Assembly (NCBI RefSeq): GCF_004193775.1
Contig: NC_041007.1
Coordinates: 27,734,476-27,798,475 of the forward strand
Origin: Glycine soja
Lineage: Eukaryota > Streptophyta > Magnoliopsida > Fabales > Fabaceae
Length of the DNA stretch: 64,000 bases
Reading direction: 5' to 3'
Below the pieces are notes generated by a model. The model worked only from the letters and a program-made list of their open reading frames with translations. It did no database searches and was not told the DNA's origin. Positions 33,067-43,646 of the stretch are shown here, piece after piece. Each line of letters begins with the position of its first letter. Within the stretch, counting starts at the first letter, position 1. Position numbers and translations under genes: made by a program.

Positions 33067-34334
33067 AAGAGGAGGATGGTAAGCCTTGGAACTTCGATAT
33101 CAAACGATACATCGAAGACAAGGAATACCCGCCTGAGGCCTCTGACAACGACAAAAGGACATTACGAAGGTTGGCGGCCGGTTTCCTCCTTAGTGGAAAT
33201 ATCTTGTACAAGAGAAACCATGACATGGTGTTGCTTCGGTGTGTCGATGCAAGAGAGGCCGAACAAATGCTAATAGAGGTGCACGAGGGGTCCTTTGGTA
33301 TGCATGCCAATGGACATGCCATAGCCCAAAAGATTCTAAGAGCGGGGTATTACTGGCTCACTATGGAGAGCAATTGTTACGTTCATGTGAGGAAATGCCA
33401 TAAGTGTCAGACCTTCACTGATAATGTTAATGCTTCACCTGTACCATTGAACATCTTGGCAGCACCTTGGCCATTCTCTATGTGGGGCATAGACGTGATT
33501 GGGGCCATCAAACCCAAGGCTTCCAACAGGCATCGCTTCATCTTAGTCGCCATTGATTACTTCAGAAAGTGGGTGGAAGCAGCTTCATATGCTAGCGTGA
33601 CTAGGAATGTGGTGATCAGATTCATTAAGAAAGAGATAATATGCATATATGGGTTGCCCAGGAAAATCATTATTGATAATGCCACCAATTTAAACAACAA
33701 GATGATGAAGGAAATGTGTGAGGATTTCAAAATCCAACACCATAATTTCACGCCTTATCGGCCAAAGATGAATGCGGCAGTTGAGGCTGCCAATAAAAAT
33801 ATCAAGAAAATCATTCAGAAGATGATCGTGTCATACAAGGATTGGCACAAGATGCTCCCCTTTTGCATTACATGGTTATCAAACTTTTGTGCGCACATCT
33901 ACTGGGGCAACCCCTTTTTCTTTGGTGTACGGGGTGGAAGTTGTGCTCCCGTTTGAGGTAAAGGTTCCTTCTTTAAGAATCCTAGCAGAGTCAGGTTGGA
34001 AGAATCAGAGTGGACCCAAACACGCTTTGATCAGTTAAATCTTATCGAAGGTAAGAGATTGGACGCCATGAGCCATGGGCGACTATACCAAAGCAGAGTG
34101 AAAAATGTTTTTGACAAAAGGGTACGCCCGCGTAAGTTCAGCGAGGGGAACATTGGTCTAAAGAAAGTGTCACAGGCTCAAAAGGATCACAGAAGGAAAT
34201 GGGCCCCGAACTATGAGGGGTCGTTTGTTGTGAAGAAAGCTTTCTTGGGAGGAGTGTTGTTGCTTATGAATATGGATGACGAAGAGCTGCCTTAGCCTGT
34301 GAATTCCGACATCATCAAGCAGTATTACGCGTGA
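33067..34334 (+). pseudogene. Ogre integrase (no chromodomain), broken
   Basis: Zinc-binding N-terminus: HEGSFGMHANGHAIAQKIL and VRKCHKCQTF (H-H-C-C). Catalytic core: WGIDVIGAIKPKASNRHRFI with first D, GLPRKIIIDNATNLNN with second D, and [20 protein letters not shown] with E, so the D-D-E triad is preserved. A frameshift near 33930 moves the C-terminus (LYQSRVKNVFDKRVRPRKFS) to another frame; one stop precedes the last residues SDIIKQYYA and TGA at 34332. Absence of a chromodomain fits Tat. Confidence 0.88.
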
Positions 34335-35608
34335 TGCTTGGGGGCAATTCAAAGACTCAATATTTGGACTTCCTCAAGGACTCATTAGGATCTCCAAGTC
34401 TTAAAATTTTTGTAAACCATAATCACAACATTAATAAATACAGATTAATTATTTGCATCTCTCCTTCCAGTGTTGTGTCCTTTACATTTTTATTGTCTTT
34501 AAGAACATACAATCTTGTTCTTGCTCACTCATTTTCGAGCCATTTTGCACATATAGCAGGGGTACCGTAAACGTTAAATAAAATTGAACTCGGCAATGCC
34601 CGTTTAATTATTTGCATTTTTACATTCGATCATAAACATGCATGCATCTGCATCTTATCGTTAAGGGATCCTGCAAATCAGAAAACAAATGAAGAGTCAT
34701 TTTGGGTGATGGTTAGCACCACACCAACTTGGGTAAGTCTAGGGGCAATTGGAAAGGTGATAAAAGTATCTTGTAGTATTTTTTTCACATTTTACATGAT
34801 AACACTTTCTTTGTCAAAGCATTAGGGCAGGTACTAACAGGTGCTAGGCCCATGATCAGATCGATCACCACCCAGCGTCCGACTAAAGACGTTAAAGAAG
34901 CGCTCCTAGGTGGCAACCTAGTATCTCTAACTTTGCTCTTTAATTTCATGTTCGTTTTCTTGAATTATCGCATGAGTTCGCCTAAGCATATACATAATTA
35001 ATAAGGTTTAAAAGGGAAATATATATAACAAAATCTTTGCAAAAAAAAATAAAAAATTTCAACTCGCCTAGGCGAGCGTGCTCTGACGAAAAAGATAAAA
35101 AGGAGGGGGGGGGTGAAGCCAAATTTCACCCATCTTCCCCCATTTTCTTCCAAACTCACCAAAGGCTCCCCAAGACCCACGGGAACCACCATTTTTTGCA
35201 CCTTCAAGCTTTTGTTGTGCATTTGTCTCAATTATTTTCTCTTTCCATTCATCTCACTCAACTAAGTGCCATCTCCATCTATTTTTACTTCTTCCTTGTG
35301 GTATTTGGTGCCTTATTTGTTGTTTTCTTGGCAATATTTGTGAGATAAATTATGTGTAAATCCATGATCTGAATGCTTTGGTTAAGGGCTTCAATGGATG
35401 GCTCTAGGCCTATCCTTGATTCTGTTGTAAATTTGCATGTCATATTGCTCCTTATCCCTTATTTTTACATGCTTTAACATATGCCCACCAATTGTTTGAT
35501 AAAATGCCACAATAACTATTCCATGTGTTGTTTTGAAATTTGAATGAGTAATGATCTTTATGCATGTCCAGCCATCATTTTAGATGTATCATCAAGTTAG
35601 GTTGATAG
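34335..35608 (+). other. Ogre 3' region before solo LTR
   Basis: Non-coding by eye. It contains a perfect 14-bp palindrome CTCGCCTAGGCGAG (35063-35076), the same kind of motif that clusters in the element's LTR, followed by a C-rich leader-like stretch (about 35120-35250) and a possible splice donor near 35339. Confidence 0.6.
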
Positions 35609-37263
35609 TATTGGATCGAGTGACCTCAGAATAATTAAGAAGGGGGGGTTGAATTTTATTCCTAAACCTTTACTAATTAAAAATTACTCTTCTAAGGCTT
35701 TTAATTATTTTGTTAAGAGAATATGGAGTTGAAGAGAAACTTAACAGAAAGTAAAAGCAGAAATTAAATGCACAGCGGAAAGTAAAAGAGTAGGGAAGAA
35801 GGAAACAAACACACAAGAGTTTTTATACTGGTTCAGCAACAACCCGTGCCTACATCCAATCCCCAAGCGACCTGCAGTCCTTGAGATTTCTTTCAACCTT
35901 GTAAAAATCCATTTACAAGCAAAGATCCACAAGGGATGTACCCTCCCTTATTCTCTTTGAACCTAGTGGATGTACCCTCCACTAGAACTGATCCACAAGA
36001 GATGTACCCTCTCTTGTTCTCAGTCAAACCCAAGTAGATGTACCCTCTACTTGTACCACAAAGGATGTACCCTCCAATGTGTTAAGACAAAGATCTCAGG
36101 CTGTTAAACCTTTGATACTTTGTGAATGGGGATAGAAAAGTATTCTCAGGCGGTTAGTCCTTTGAACACTTTTGTATTAGGGAAAGGGAAGAATCAAAAG
36201 AATTCTCAGACTGTGTCGTTTTGAATTCTTTGACAAGGGAGAAGGGAGACACAAAAGAATTCAGGCGGTTAGTCCTTTGTTCTTTTGGAAAAGGGAGAAG
36301 AGAGACACAAAAAGAATTCAGGCGGTTAGTCCTTGGTGAATTCTTTTTGGCAAAGGGAGAAGGGAATGAAACAGATGAATATCACAAGTTTTCAAGGTTT
36401 AGAAAAACCAGAAAACTTTGGAAAGCTTTTGGCAAAAGGAAGAAGAAGAAGAAGTTAAAAGAGACTCAGAAATCAATGTGGAAAACTTGCTTGTGTAAAG
36501 AATGAATTGGAAAAGATTGATTGATAGAATGAATGAATTGATTGAAAAATGCAAAACAAAACCTTGCTTTTATAGACTCTTCGTATCTGGTTAAGAAGAC
36601 CATTTAGAAGAGTTATAACTTTTAGAAAAACTTAAAACCAATTTGAAAAAGTCAAAAACCTTTTGAAGAGTTTAATCTTTTGATTTATTCAGAAACAGTC
36701 ACTAGTAATCGATTACCAAATTAGTGTAATTGATTACACAAAGCTTTTGTGTGAAAGGATGTGACTCTTCACATTTGAATTTGAATTTCAACATTCAAAG
36801 GCACTGGTAATCGATTACCAAAACATTGTAATCGATTACAGCTTTTTGAAAATAATTGGAACGTTGTAAATTCAATTTGAAAACTTTTTCAAAACAATTT
36901 TGCTACTGGTAATCGATTACCAGAGAGTAAAAACTCTTTGGTAAAAGGTTTTGTCAAAAACTCATGTGCTATTCAAAGTTTTGAAAAAAAATTTAATACT
37001 TATCTTGATTGAGTCTTCTCTTCATTCTTGAATCTTGAGTCTTGAATCTTGATCTTGATTCTTGAAATCTTGAACCTTGAATCTTGATTCTTGTCTCTAG
37101 ACTTTCTTCTTGAGTCTTGAATTCTTCTTGATTCTTATCTTGAACTCTTGAATTGTTCTTGATTGATCTTTGAGCTTTTTGTCATCACCTTTGTCATCAT
37201 CTTTTGTTATCATCAAAACACATTTGAATCACCTTTGATTCACCATGAAGCTTTGCTTCTACA
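35609..37263 (-). mobile_element. Solo LTR, copia/SIRE-like, minus strand (1655 bp)
   Basis: On the minus strand it starts TGTAGAAGCAAAGCTTCATG and ends CCAATA (CCAACA with one change). Perfect duplication gatag (35604-35608, 37264-37268). U3 holds TGGTAATCGATTACCA-type motifs (about 36710-36920), with a TATA box at 36567-36574. The transcribed part contains the hairpin train at 35898-36349. The start sequence and motif type resemble element C but the body differs, so it is a related, separate family. Confidence 0.85.
35898..36349 (-). repeat. Train of eleven hairpins with constant loops and variable stems
   Basis: Plus-strand coordinates. H0 CTTGTAAA/TTTACAAG (35898-35919). Four hairpins with loop ATGTACCCT: AAGGG/CCCTT (35931-35949), CTAGTGG/CCACTAG (35963-35985), ACAAGAG/CTCTTGT (35995-36017), CAAGTAG/CTACTTG (36031-36053); a fifth is partly decayed (36057-36081). 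Five with a loop of type CAGGCGGTTAGTCC: 36087-36123, 36136-36173, 36197-36231, 36252-36287 (CAAAAGAA/TTCTTTTG) and 36308-36349 (CAAAAAGAATTC/GAATTCTTTTTG, 12 bp). Stems differ from one another yet pair, downstream of the LTR TATA box and so in the expected transcript. Confidence 0.85.
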
Positions 37264-37613
37264 GATAGATTAAATGCCAAGAGCATGAACTAAGCTTGGA
37301 AATCTAGACATTGCTTTCAATGTAAACGCATGAGTTACATGAATGCTTAAAATTCTTTGAGTAGAATTAGTCTAATTGTTGGTTAAACATGCTACACTAT
37401 GATGGGCACATTGCACCTAAATTGTTGTAGAATGTTAATTTCTTTCAAAATAATACGCACTGAGTTGTAATTTGTTTTATTAGTTGCACAGTAACACATG
37501 CAATTAGCAAAAACCACACAAAGTTGATTGACTTCTTGCTTGCTTAGTATAACTAAAATAATGGTTACATATTTCATGCAAACTACCTTTTTATGGATGT
37601 GTCATTGTAGGCA
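37264..37613 (+). other. Ogre 3' region after solo LTR, non-coding
   Basis: Continues the sequence at 35608 once the solo LTR is removed. It ends in TTGTAG, a plausible splice acceptor, four bases before the ATG at 37614. No ORF recognised. Confidence 0.55.
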
Positions 37614-38888
37614 ATGGCTCCAAAGAAGCTTCTCACTGAAAGGGCTAGGAAGGACACCGTAGGGGAGGGATCCAGTGCAACCCCACAAGAAGAAATTGAG
37701 TTTGACGAACACCATTTCTGAAGCGAGGAGCACCAGCGCCACTTTGAAGCAATCAAGGGTTGGTCTTTCCTCAAAGAGAGACGGGTTCAGCTAAGAGAAG
37801 GGGAGTACAAAGAATTCCAGGAGGAGGTTGCCAGGAGGCAATGGACCCAGCTGACAAAGCCCATGACTAAGTACGACCCTGAGATAGTCACGGAGTTCTA
37901 TGCAAATGCCTAGCCCACCAAAGAAGGAGTCATGGATAAGCGCTCCTGGGTGCAGGGCCAATTGATCCCCTATGATGAGGATGCTATCAACCAGTTCCCG
38001 GGGCATCCGTTGGTCCTAGAGGAGGGGCAACATTGTGAGTATAGCAAGAGAAGAAGCCAGGTCTTGGGATTTGGTGAGGAGGCCATAGGCTAGCTACTGA
38101 GCTCCCCAAGATAGGACTTTGAATGAAGCGTGATGGGAAGGCGGGTGCGAATCATGCGCACTAGCATGACCACTTTGACATAAATCTGGATGACGCTTCT
38201 CCTCAGCAACATCCTTCCCAGCGACCATAATTATGATCTTCTGCCGCCTAAATGCCAGCTGGTCTACACTATCCAGACCTAGATCAGTGTTCATGTAGCC
38301 CAGCTTATCTCGGATGCCATTTACTAGTTTGTAGGTATCACGCCTCCAAGACACCCAGTGGACCCAGAAAAGTCCAACAGAGCATTGGGATTCCAGCTTT
38401 GATCACAGGTCTCTGCCAATTCTATGGGGTACCGGTTACGCCCACAAAGCTCATCTGGCCTCCCATTAACAGGTCTTTCATTGAGAAGTACTGCATGTCA
38501 AGGCAAGCACAGCAGCCGGGGCAGGACCAGCAGCAGCAGTTGGCCGCGAACGCACCACCGCCACCTCTACAGCAGCCACCATCTCTAAAGTCCATCTCGG
38601 CTCACATGCAGAGGATGGGGCTCTACATGCAACATTTAGCTGACTAGCAGCAACCATAGGGGCTAGGTGTAGTTGAAAGACAGCTTCTACCAGTATACCC
38701 TACACCAGCAGCGCTAGGACCCCAGCCCTTACCCATGGCCTACTCCTGAGCTGTTCAAGGCCACAGTTGCATGGCTTGGGGACAGGCCTAATTTTCAGGC
38801 GGGGGCAGGCCCCACAGAGGCCCCAGGAGATGAAGACGGAGTTGAGGAAGATGATGACATGGCAGATGTGATGGATTTCTTCCTTTGA
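37614..38888 (+). pseudogene. Extra ORF downstream of Ogre pol, 'putative plant transposon protein'-like
   Basis: MAPKKLLTERARKDTVGEGS opens a frame of about 425 codons with several stops and frameshifts (near 37718, 37912, 38089, 38280, 38322). Recognisable blocks are WSFLKERRVQLREGEYKEFQ, YDPEIVTEFYANA, VQGQLIPYDEDAINQF, LLSNILPSDHNYDLLPP, ALGFPALITGLCQFYGVPVT, a Q/P-rich linker, and an acidic end (VEEDDDMADVMDFFL). I associate this with the plant 'putative transposon protein' domain family (PF20167-like). It is sense to the Ogre. Function unknown. Confidence 0.65.
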
Positions 38889-40333
38889 GGAGTTTGAGCC
38901 TTTTGACCAGGACCTTTTAAATTTGTGAACTTTTCTTTATTTTATTTATCGCTTTCAGTATTTTGTTATGTTTTCGTTGTGATGTTTAGTTTGAAACACA
39001 AAAAAAACTAAACAAAAAAACTTATGCATGTTTCCTTTTTTCATGCACCTTTTGTTCCTTTGATAAGTGTAGTCTCGGATTACAATTTTTCATGTGTTTC
39101 AAATCTTCCCTAAAAAAATAATCACCAGTTTTCTTCAGAAAGTTTACGGATCAAAACACAGGTTTTTTTTAAAAAAAAGAAATGTGTACCTAGAGGGTGA
39201 AAACAATGAAAGACTTTCTCGAATGTCAAAATGGGCTTGGATGTTTTGTATGACTTGATAAAAGAGCAATTGTTGAAATACTGACTTGGCCTGAATGTGG
39301 AAACAGGCCCTAAGCCTTAGTGATTGCTTAACCATAAATTTTATGTTGAGTGTCTGCACAGGTATGTTTTGCGATTGATTTTGCATGGATTTCTAATTAT
39401 CATAATATGTGATTCATGGGGATGATCTGGGCATTCCTTTCTTTCTAAGCCATTGGCCAAACAACAGTCCCAATATACATTATTTTCTACCATTTGCAAG
39501 CCTTTTGAGCCAAACATTGATTTTTTCTAGAACCCTGACCTAGGATGGAAGTTTCCAACCTTACCCTGGGATCAGAAAGAAGGGAGATCTTCCAAGGGGG
39601 ATTTCTAGCATCTTTTGGTTAGTGATGTTCATCAAAACAAAAAAAAAACAAAAAGAACAAAAATGACAAAGAAAGAAAGAAAAAAAAGGAAAAAAAATCA
39701 ATCAATTAAAGATAGAAAAGAGCGAAGGAAAATAGAAAAGGAAAACAGGCTCTTTGGACCAAACATTGGCTAAACCATGTACAGAGTTGTCGAAAGGAGG
39801 AAAAAGGAGGGGGCAATAGTAACTTGGTTAAGACATGAGGGGATAGGAAGTGATCGCCTATTTAAGTTACTAACCAAATCTTTGGACCTACTCTCCTGTT
39901 CCACACAAAACAAAAAGGAAGAGAAAGGGGAAAGGCCAGAGCAACCAAAACCAATTTCCTACAAAGTTCGACCTTAGAAAGTCCTATTGGTCCATGATGA
40001 TTATGCATATTATCCTTGATTTGATGGGAAATGACCTGCAAAATCAATTTATGACATATCTATGATTTGGAATTAAGACGAAAACACTTTCCTATGTGAA
40101 GCTTTATACACCTTGTGCAATTTCCTCTGTTCGGTTGGACCCAGTGTTTCTTCTAATGTTCTTTTAGAAACAAAATACAAATGTCTTAAATCTCATTTTT
40201 GGTTATGAGAAATTCTATCTGCATGCTTTCATTTCCCATTACTCACATTGTTTTTTGAAAAATAATGTGTGTTCTTCTTATCAATTTGGGGGTTTGTTTC
40301 TTTACCAAGCATGTTCACGTTTTAGTGAAAGAT
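38889..40333 (+). other. Ogre 3' untranslated region
   Basis: No conserved ORF. It has A-rich simple stretches (39640-39700). Fits the long 3' non-coding region of Ogre elements. Confidence 0.6.
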
Positions 40334-40643
40334 TTCAAGACTTCAATCTCTTCTGTCTTTACATTTCAAGACTTCGATATCTTCTATCTTCACATTTCAA
40401 GACTTCAATGTCTTCGGTCTTTACATTTCAAGACTTCAATGTCTTCTGTCTTTACATTTCAAGACTTCATTGTCTTCTGTCTTTACATTTCAAGATTTCA
40501 ATGTCTTCTGTCTTTACATTTCAAGACTTCAATGTCTTCTGTCTTTACATTTCAAGACTTCAATGTCTTTTGTCTTTACATTTTGAGACTTCAATGTCTT
40601 TTATCTTTACATTTCAAGACTACAATGTCTTTTGTCTTTACAT
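40334..40643 (+). repeat. 31-bp minisatellite, ten units, in Ogre 3' region
   Basis: Ten consecutive 31-base units of the form TTCAAGACTTCAATGTCTTC followed by TGTCTTTACAT, with substitutions but no indels in 310 bp. Because 31 is not a multiple of three, all three frames read the same peptide cyclically, giving long false ORFs. Each unit can form a small hairpin (AAGAC/GTCTT). Confidence 0.95.
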
Positions 40644-40849
40644 TCCCAAAGACTTCAATGTGCCCTATTTTGTTGTGCAAGACTACAACATCTTTTGTTT
40701 AGTACTTTTGATACTTCATCCGCTTACTCTTTTTTTTAAAAGTTTCACTTCTTTTGTTTTCGCTAGTTGCCGATCGGATAACAAGATCGCTTGGATGAAA
40801 TTAGTGTCCTTATCTTTACTTACCTTTTCATTTTCAATAAAAGATAAGT

Positions 40850-40862
40850 AAAGAGGGGCAAC
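40850..40862 (+). other. Polypurine tract of element B
   Basis: AAAGAGGGGCAAC lies directly before the 3' LTR start TGTCAGACC; the purine run AAAGAGGGG fits a plus-strand primer. Confidence 0.75.
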
Positions 40863-42037
40863 TGTCAGACCCTAATTTCGTCTGGAGACTATCATTCATG
40901 GATATTTTGATTCTCGCTAACCGAATTGAGTTGTTCGACATCAGTTGTCGTGCAAGACAAAAGATCATTCGATGTTTTGGTCAAGGGTGCGAAAGATACT
41001 AAAAGGGAGGGTCAAAAGGGTTTTTTTAGGGTTTTTTCTGGACCGCAGCTCGCCCAGGCTAGCCTTTGGCTCACTTGGGCCCCCCAAATGGCTTAGGGAT
41101 GAAGTAACCAGCTCGCGTAGGTGAGCCAAGTTACTTTAGAGTGAAGCATCAGCTCGCCTGGGCGAGCTGCAAGTCCACCAAGTGCCCCTTTTTGCTATAA
41201 ATAGGCATGAGGGAGGCTGAGTAAAGGGTTCCAAGGTTCAGCATTGAGAGATTTTGAGAGAAAGAAGTGAGAAGAAGAAGAAAGAAGAGAAAACGAAGTC
41301 AAGGCACTGCCAAACCACGACTGTAATCAACCTCTACATCGTTCTTTGTTAGATGTTCTTTGTTCGTCATCCGGTTAGTGTTTTGTTTTTAAGGATTTGA
41401 ACATGATCTATGCACCCTTAGGGGTCCCATTTTTTGTTTGATGCACATTCATCTCCTTCTTCTATCATCGATAATCCCTTTTCTGTTATAAAGTAAATTT
41501 CAACTGATCGTTTGTGTCGTAAATCATCTTATTAAAGAGATTGAAAGTTAATGAACAAAACCAAGATAAAATCAACATACAACTTTTTTTTCTCCATTAA
41601 AAGTCACTTGAGATCATTCAAGGTACAATGCCTTAACGACCTCTTCCGTTCTTGTTAGTTAAAGATGAATCTTTCAAAAACCTAAAATCAACTCAACACA
41701 CAACTTTCTTGCTTTAAAGAACTACATAGATCTGAATTCCTTATCACACTTGAGGATACGTAGGAGCAAGGGCAACACCCTTGTTGACCCCAAAAAAATA
41801 AAAAAATACAAAATGGGAAAATAAATAATTTTGAAGTCACGTTGTGCACACTCGATTAAAGGCTAGCGTCCCTTGTGACGGGCGTGTGGGGTGCTAATAC
41901 CTTCCCTATGCGTAAACAACTCCCAAACCCTTATTTTTGAAATTTGCAGACCCCTCTTTTTGATGCGCATTTTCCTTTTTGGAAGACGCACATTTGGCTT
42001 TTCGCCTCGCCCTCCTGCCGAAGAGTAGGTTACAACA
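40863..42037 (+). repeat. 3' LTR of element B (1175 bp)
   Basis: Full-length version of the LTR. CTCGCCTGGGCGAG-type motifs cluster at 41047-41172, just before a TATA box TATAAATA at 41196-41203. It ends TTACAACA before the duplication atagg. Confidence 0.93.
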
Positions 42038-42042
42038 ATAGG

Positions 42043-42780
42043 GATCTTCCAGTAAAGTATTGGAATGATCTTAAGAGTGCCCTTAGGAAGAGGCACATTC
42101 CCTCCTACTATAAAAGGGAGCTTATGGACAAGCTCCAAAGGCTTAGATAAGGGAGTATGAGTGTTGAAAAATATAGACAACGAATGGAACTACTCCTTTT
42201 AAGAGCTGGACTTAGGGAGGAGGAAAGAACAACCATAGCTAGGTGACCTCCTAATGGTTAGAAAGCTCCTTGGAGGTCAATCTTGTGATCTATCCCAATC
42301 CCAAAAAGAGAACATCTTTCATACTAGATGCAAAATTTTAGATAAAACTTATTCTCTCATTGTGGATAGTAGATCTTGTTGCTATTGTTGTATCACAAGA
42401 TTAGTTTCTTAGTTGAACTTCACTATCATTCCCCACCCAAAACCTTATAAACTTCAATGGCTCAATGAGCAAGGGGAAATGATAGTTAACCAACAAGTGA
42501 AGGTGTCTTTCTCCATTGGGACATATAAGGATGAAGTTAATTATGATGTAGTTCCTTGGAGGCATGGCATATTCTCTTAGGAAGGCATGACAATTTGATA
42601 GGAAGATCATTTACAATGGCCTAAATAATCAGATTACCCTCACCCATCTTGGCACTAAATTTATGTTGCATCCTCAAACACCATCGTAGGTAGCTAAGGA
42701 TCAAATACAAGTAAAACTTAAATGGGATGACAAAAGGAATAGAAAAACAAAAGAAGAACAAACTTTAATGATTTAGGAGA
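42043..42780 (+). pseudogene. Element A gag remainder and protease remnant
   Basis: Gag resumes after element B with DLPVKYWNDLKSALRKRHIP, SYYKRELMDKLQRL and MELLLLRAGLREEERTTIAR. The zinc-knuckle region is deleted: sequence jumps to QKENIFHTRCKILDKTYSLI and the retropepsin-like start VDSRSCCYCC (expected D-G-G-S-C), then PHPKPYKLQWLNEQGEMIVN and VKVSFSIGTYKDEVNYDVVP, matching legume gypsy proteases. Many stops. Confidence 0.8.
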
Positions 42781-43632
42781 AGTGTAAGGAGGTAAGTGTC
42801 TCCTCCAAGAGGTTAGCTAAGAAGGAAAGTCATTTTACAATAAATACAAACATTAAAGAAACTTCCTTACTTAGACAACCTCCACATCTTCTCCTTTGTA
42901 GAAGAACACATTTTAGCACCACCATACCTCTTAAGCTTAAGTTATTTCTCAAGTAAAGGAGTTGTTGGATGATGGTTTGGTTCATAAGAGCGTAAATCCT
43001 TGTGCTTTGTTGGTGCCCAAAATAGGTATTATGAGACACAAAATCTCTATGATAGGTGGTATGATGAATGTGCTGAGTGGTGCAACCCTCTTTTGTAAAA
43101 TCACTCATGCATCCAACATCTTCATGATTCGTATACATAGGGACTCATTAGGTAGGTTTGTTTTTATTTTTGGTTTCAATACAAACCTAGGTGCTCATAT
43201 GGGACACCTTAGGTTTGTTATACTTTTTGGTAAGAGTAATCAACATGAAAATACAGAAAAAGGTATGTTTTATTGCATCACTTTCCTAAATTTTTAAAAA
43301 GTGATCAAGGGGTTCCCACGAACCCTAAGAGAATAAAAGTCATTCCTGAGTGGCCCATTCTACCAAGTATAAAGGAAATTTAGGGCTTCCATGGCTTAAT
43401 AAACCTTTACAAAAGGTTTGTCCCATATTTTTCTATACTTGTAGGACCACTCATTGAGTTAGTGAGGAACCATGTTCCCTCATGGAAAGATGCCCAGGAA
43501 AGGGATTTTCATACCTTACCCTACTCTAACATACCCAACACCACTAATATATATGTTCTTATTCTTTTTACAGGTGTTGAAGGAAGAAGCCCAGAGTTTC
43601 AAGAACCTCTAGATTTGAGATCAAATCCTTTT
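42781..43632 (+). pseudogene. Element A collapsed pol: shrunken RT, no RNase H, no integrase
   Basis: RT start is seen in LDDGLVHKSVNPCALLVPKI and GGMMNVLSGATLFCKI. The palm core with the YxDD box is missing or degenerate: sequence passes to RDSLGRFVFIFGFNTNLGAH, where the expected V-V-Y-F-D-D is altered. A thumb-like part and then the very end of pol (VEGRSPEFQEPLDLRSNPFQ) follow directly. RNase H and integrase are absent. Element F has the same layout. Confidence 0.8.
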
Positions 43633-43646
43633 CAAGGGGGAGGGGA
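43633..43646 (+). other. Polypurine tract of element A
   Basis: CAAGGGGGAGGGGA directly before the 3' LTR start TGATGCAATCC. Element F has the equivalent CAAGGGGGAGGAAA. Confidence 0.85.

Larger units (their letters stand above)
15974..42037 (+). mobile_element. Element B: Ogre/Tat-type Ty3/gypsy retrotransposon, host to three further insertions
   Basis: LTRs start TGTCAGACCC and end in CA. Duplication atggg (15969-15973) versus atagg (42038-42042) has one mismatch, and the gag of element A continues exactly across it. Order is LTR, leader, ORF1 (DUF7745-like), gag, protease with G-patch-like tail, spacer at the position of the Ogre intron, RT, RNase H, archaeal-type RNase H, integrase without chromodomain, a 3' region with an extra ORF and a 31-bp minisatellite, polypurine tract, LTR. 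The upstream ORF1 and the second RNase H define the Ogre/Tat lineage. Removing nested insertions leaves about 17.3 kb. All ORFs are broken. Confidence 0.92.

Noticed and set aside
35931..36081. GATGTACCCT repeats as a simple tandem repeat or CRISPR array
   Set aside because: Unit spacing is irregular and what is shared is loop plus pairing arms, so a hairpin array describes it better.
40255..40851. 198-codon ORF (and a second, shifted ORF of 145 codons) rich in FQDFNVFCLYISRLQ-type repeats
   Set aside because: It is created by the 31-bp minisatellite, whose length makes every frame read the same peptide; no sign of a gene.
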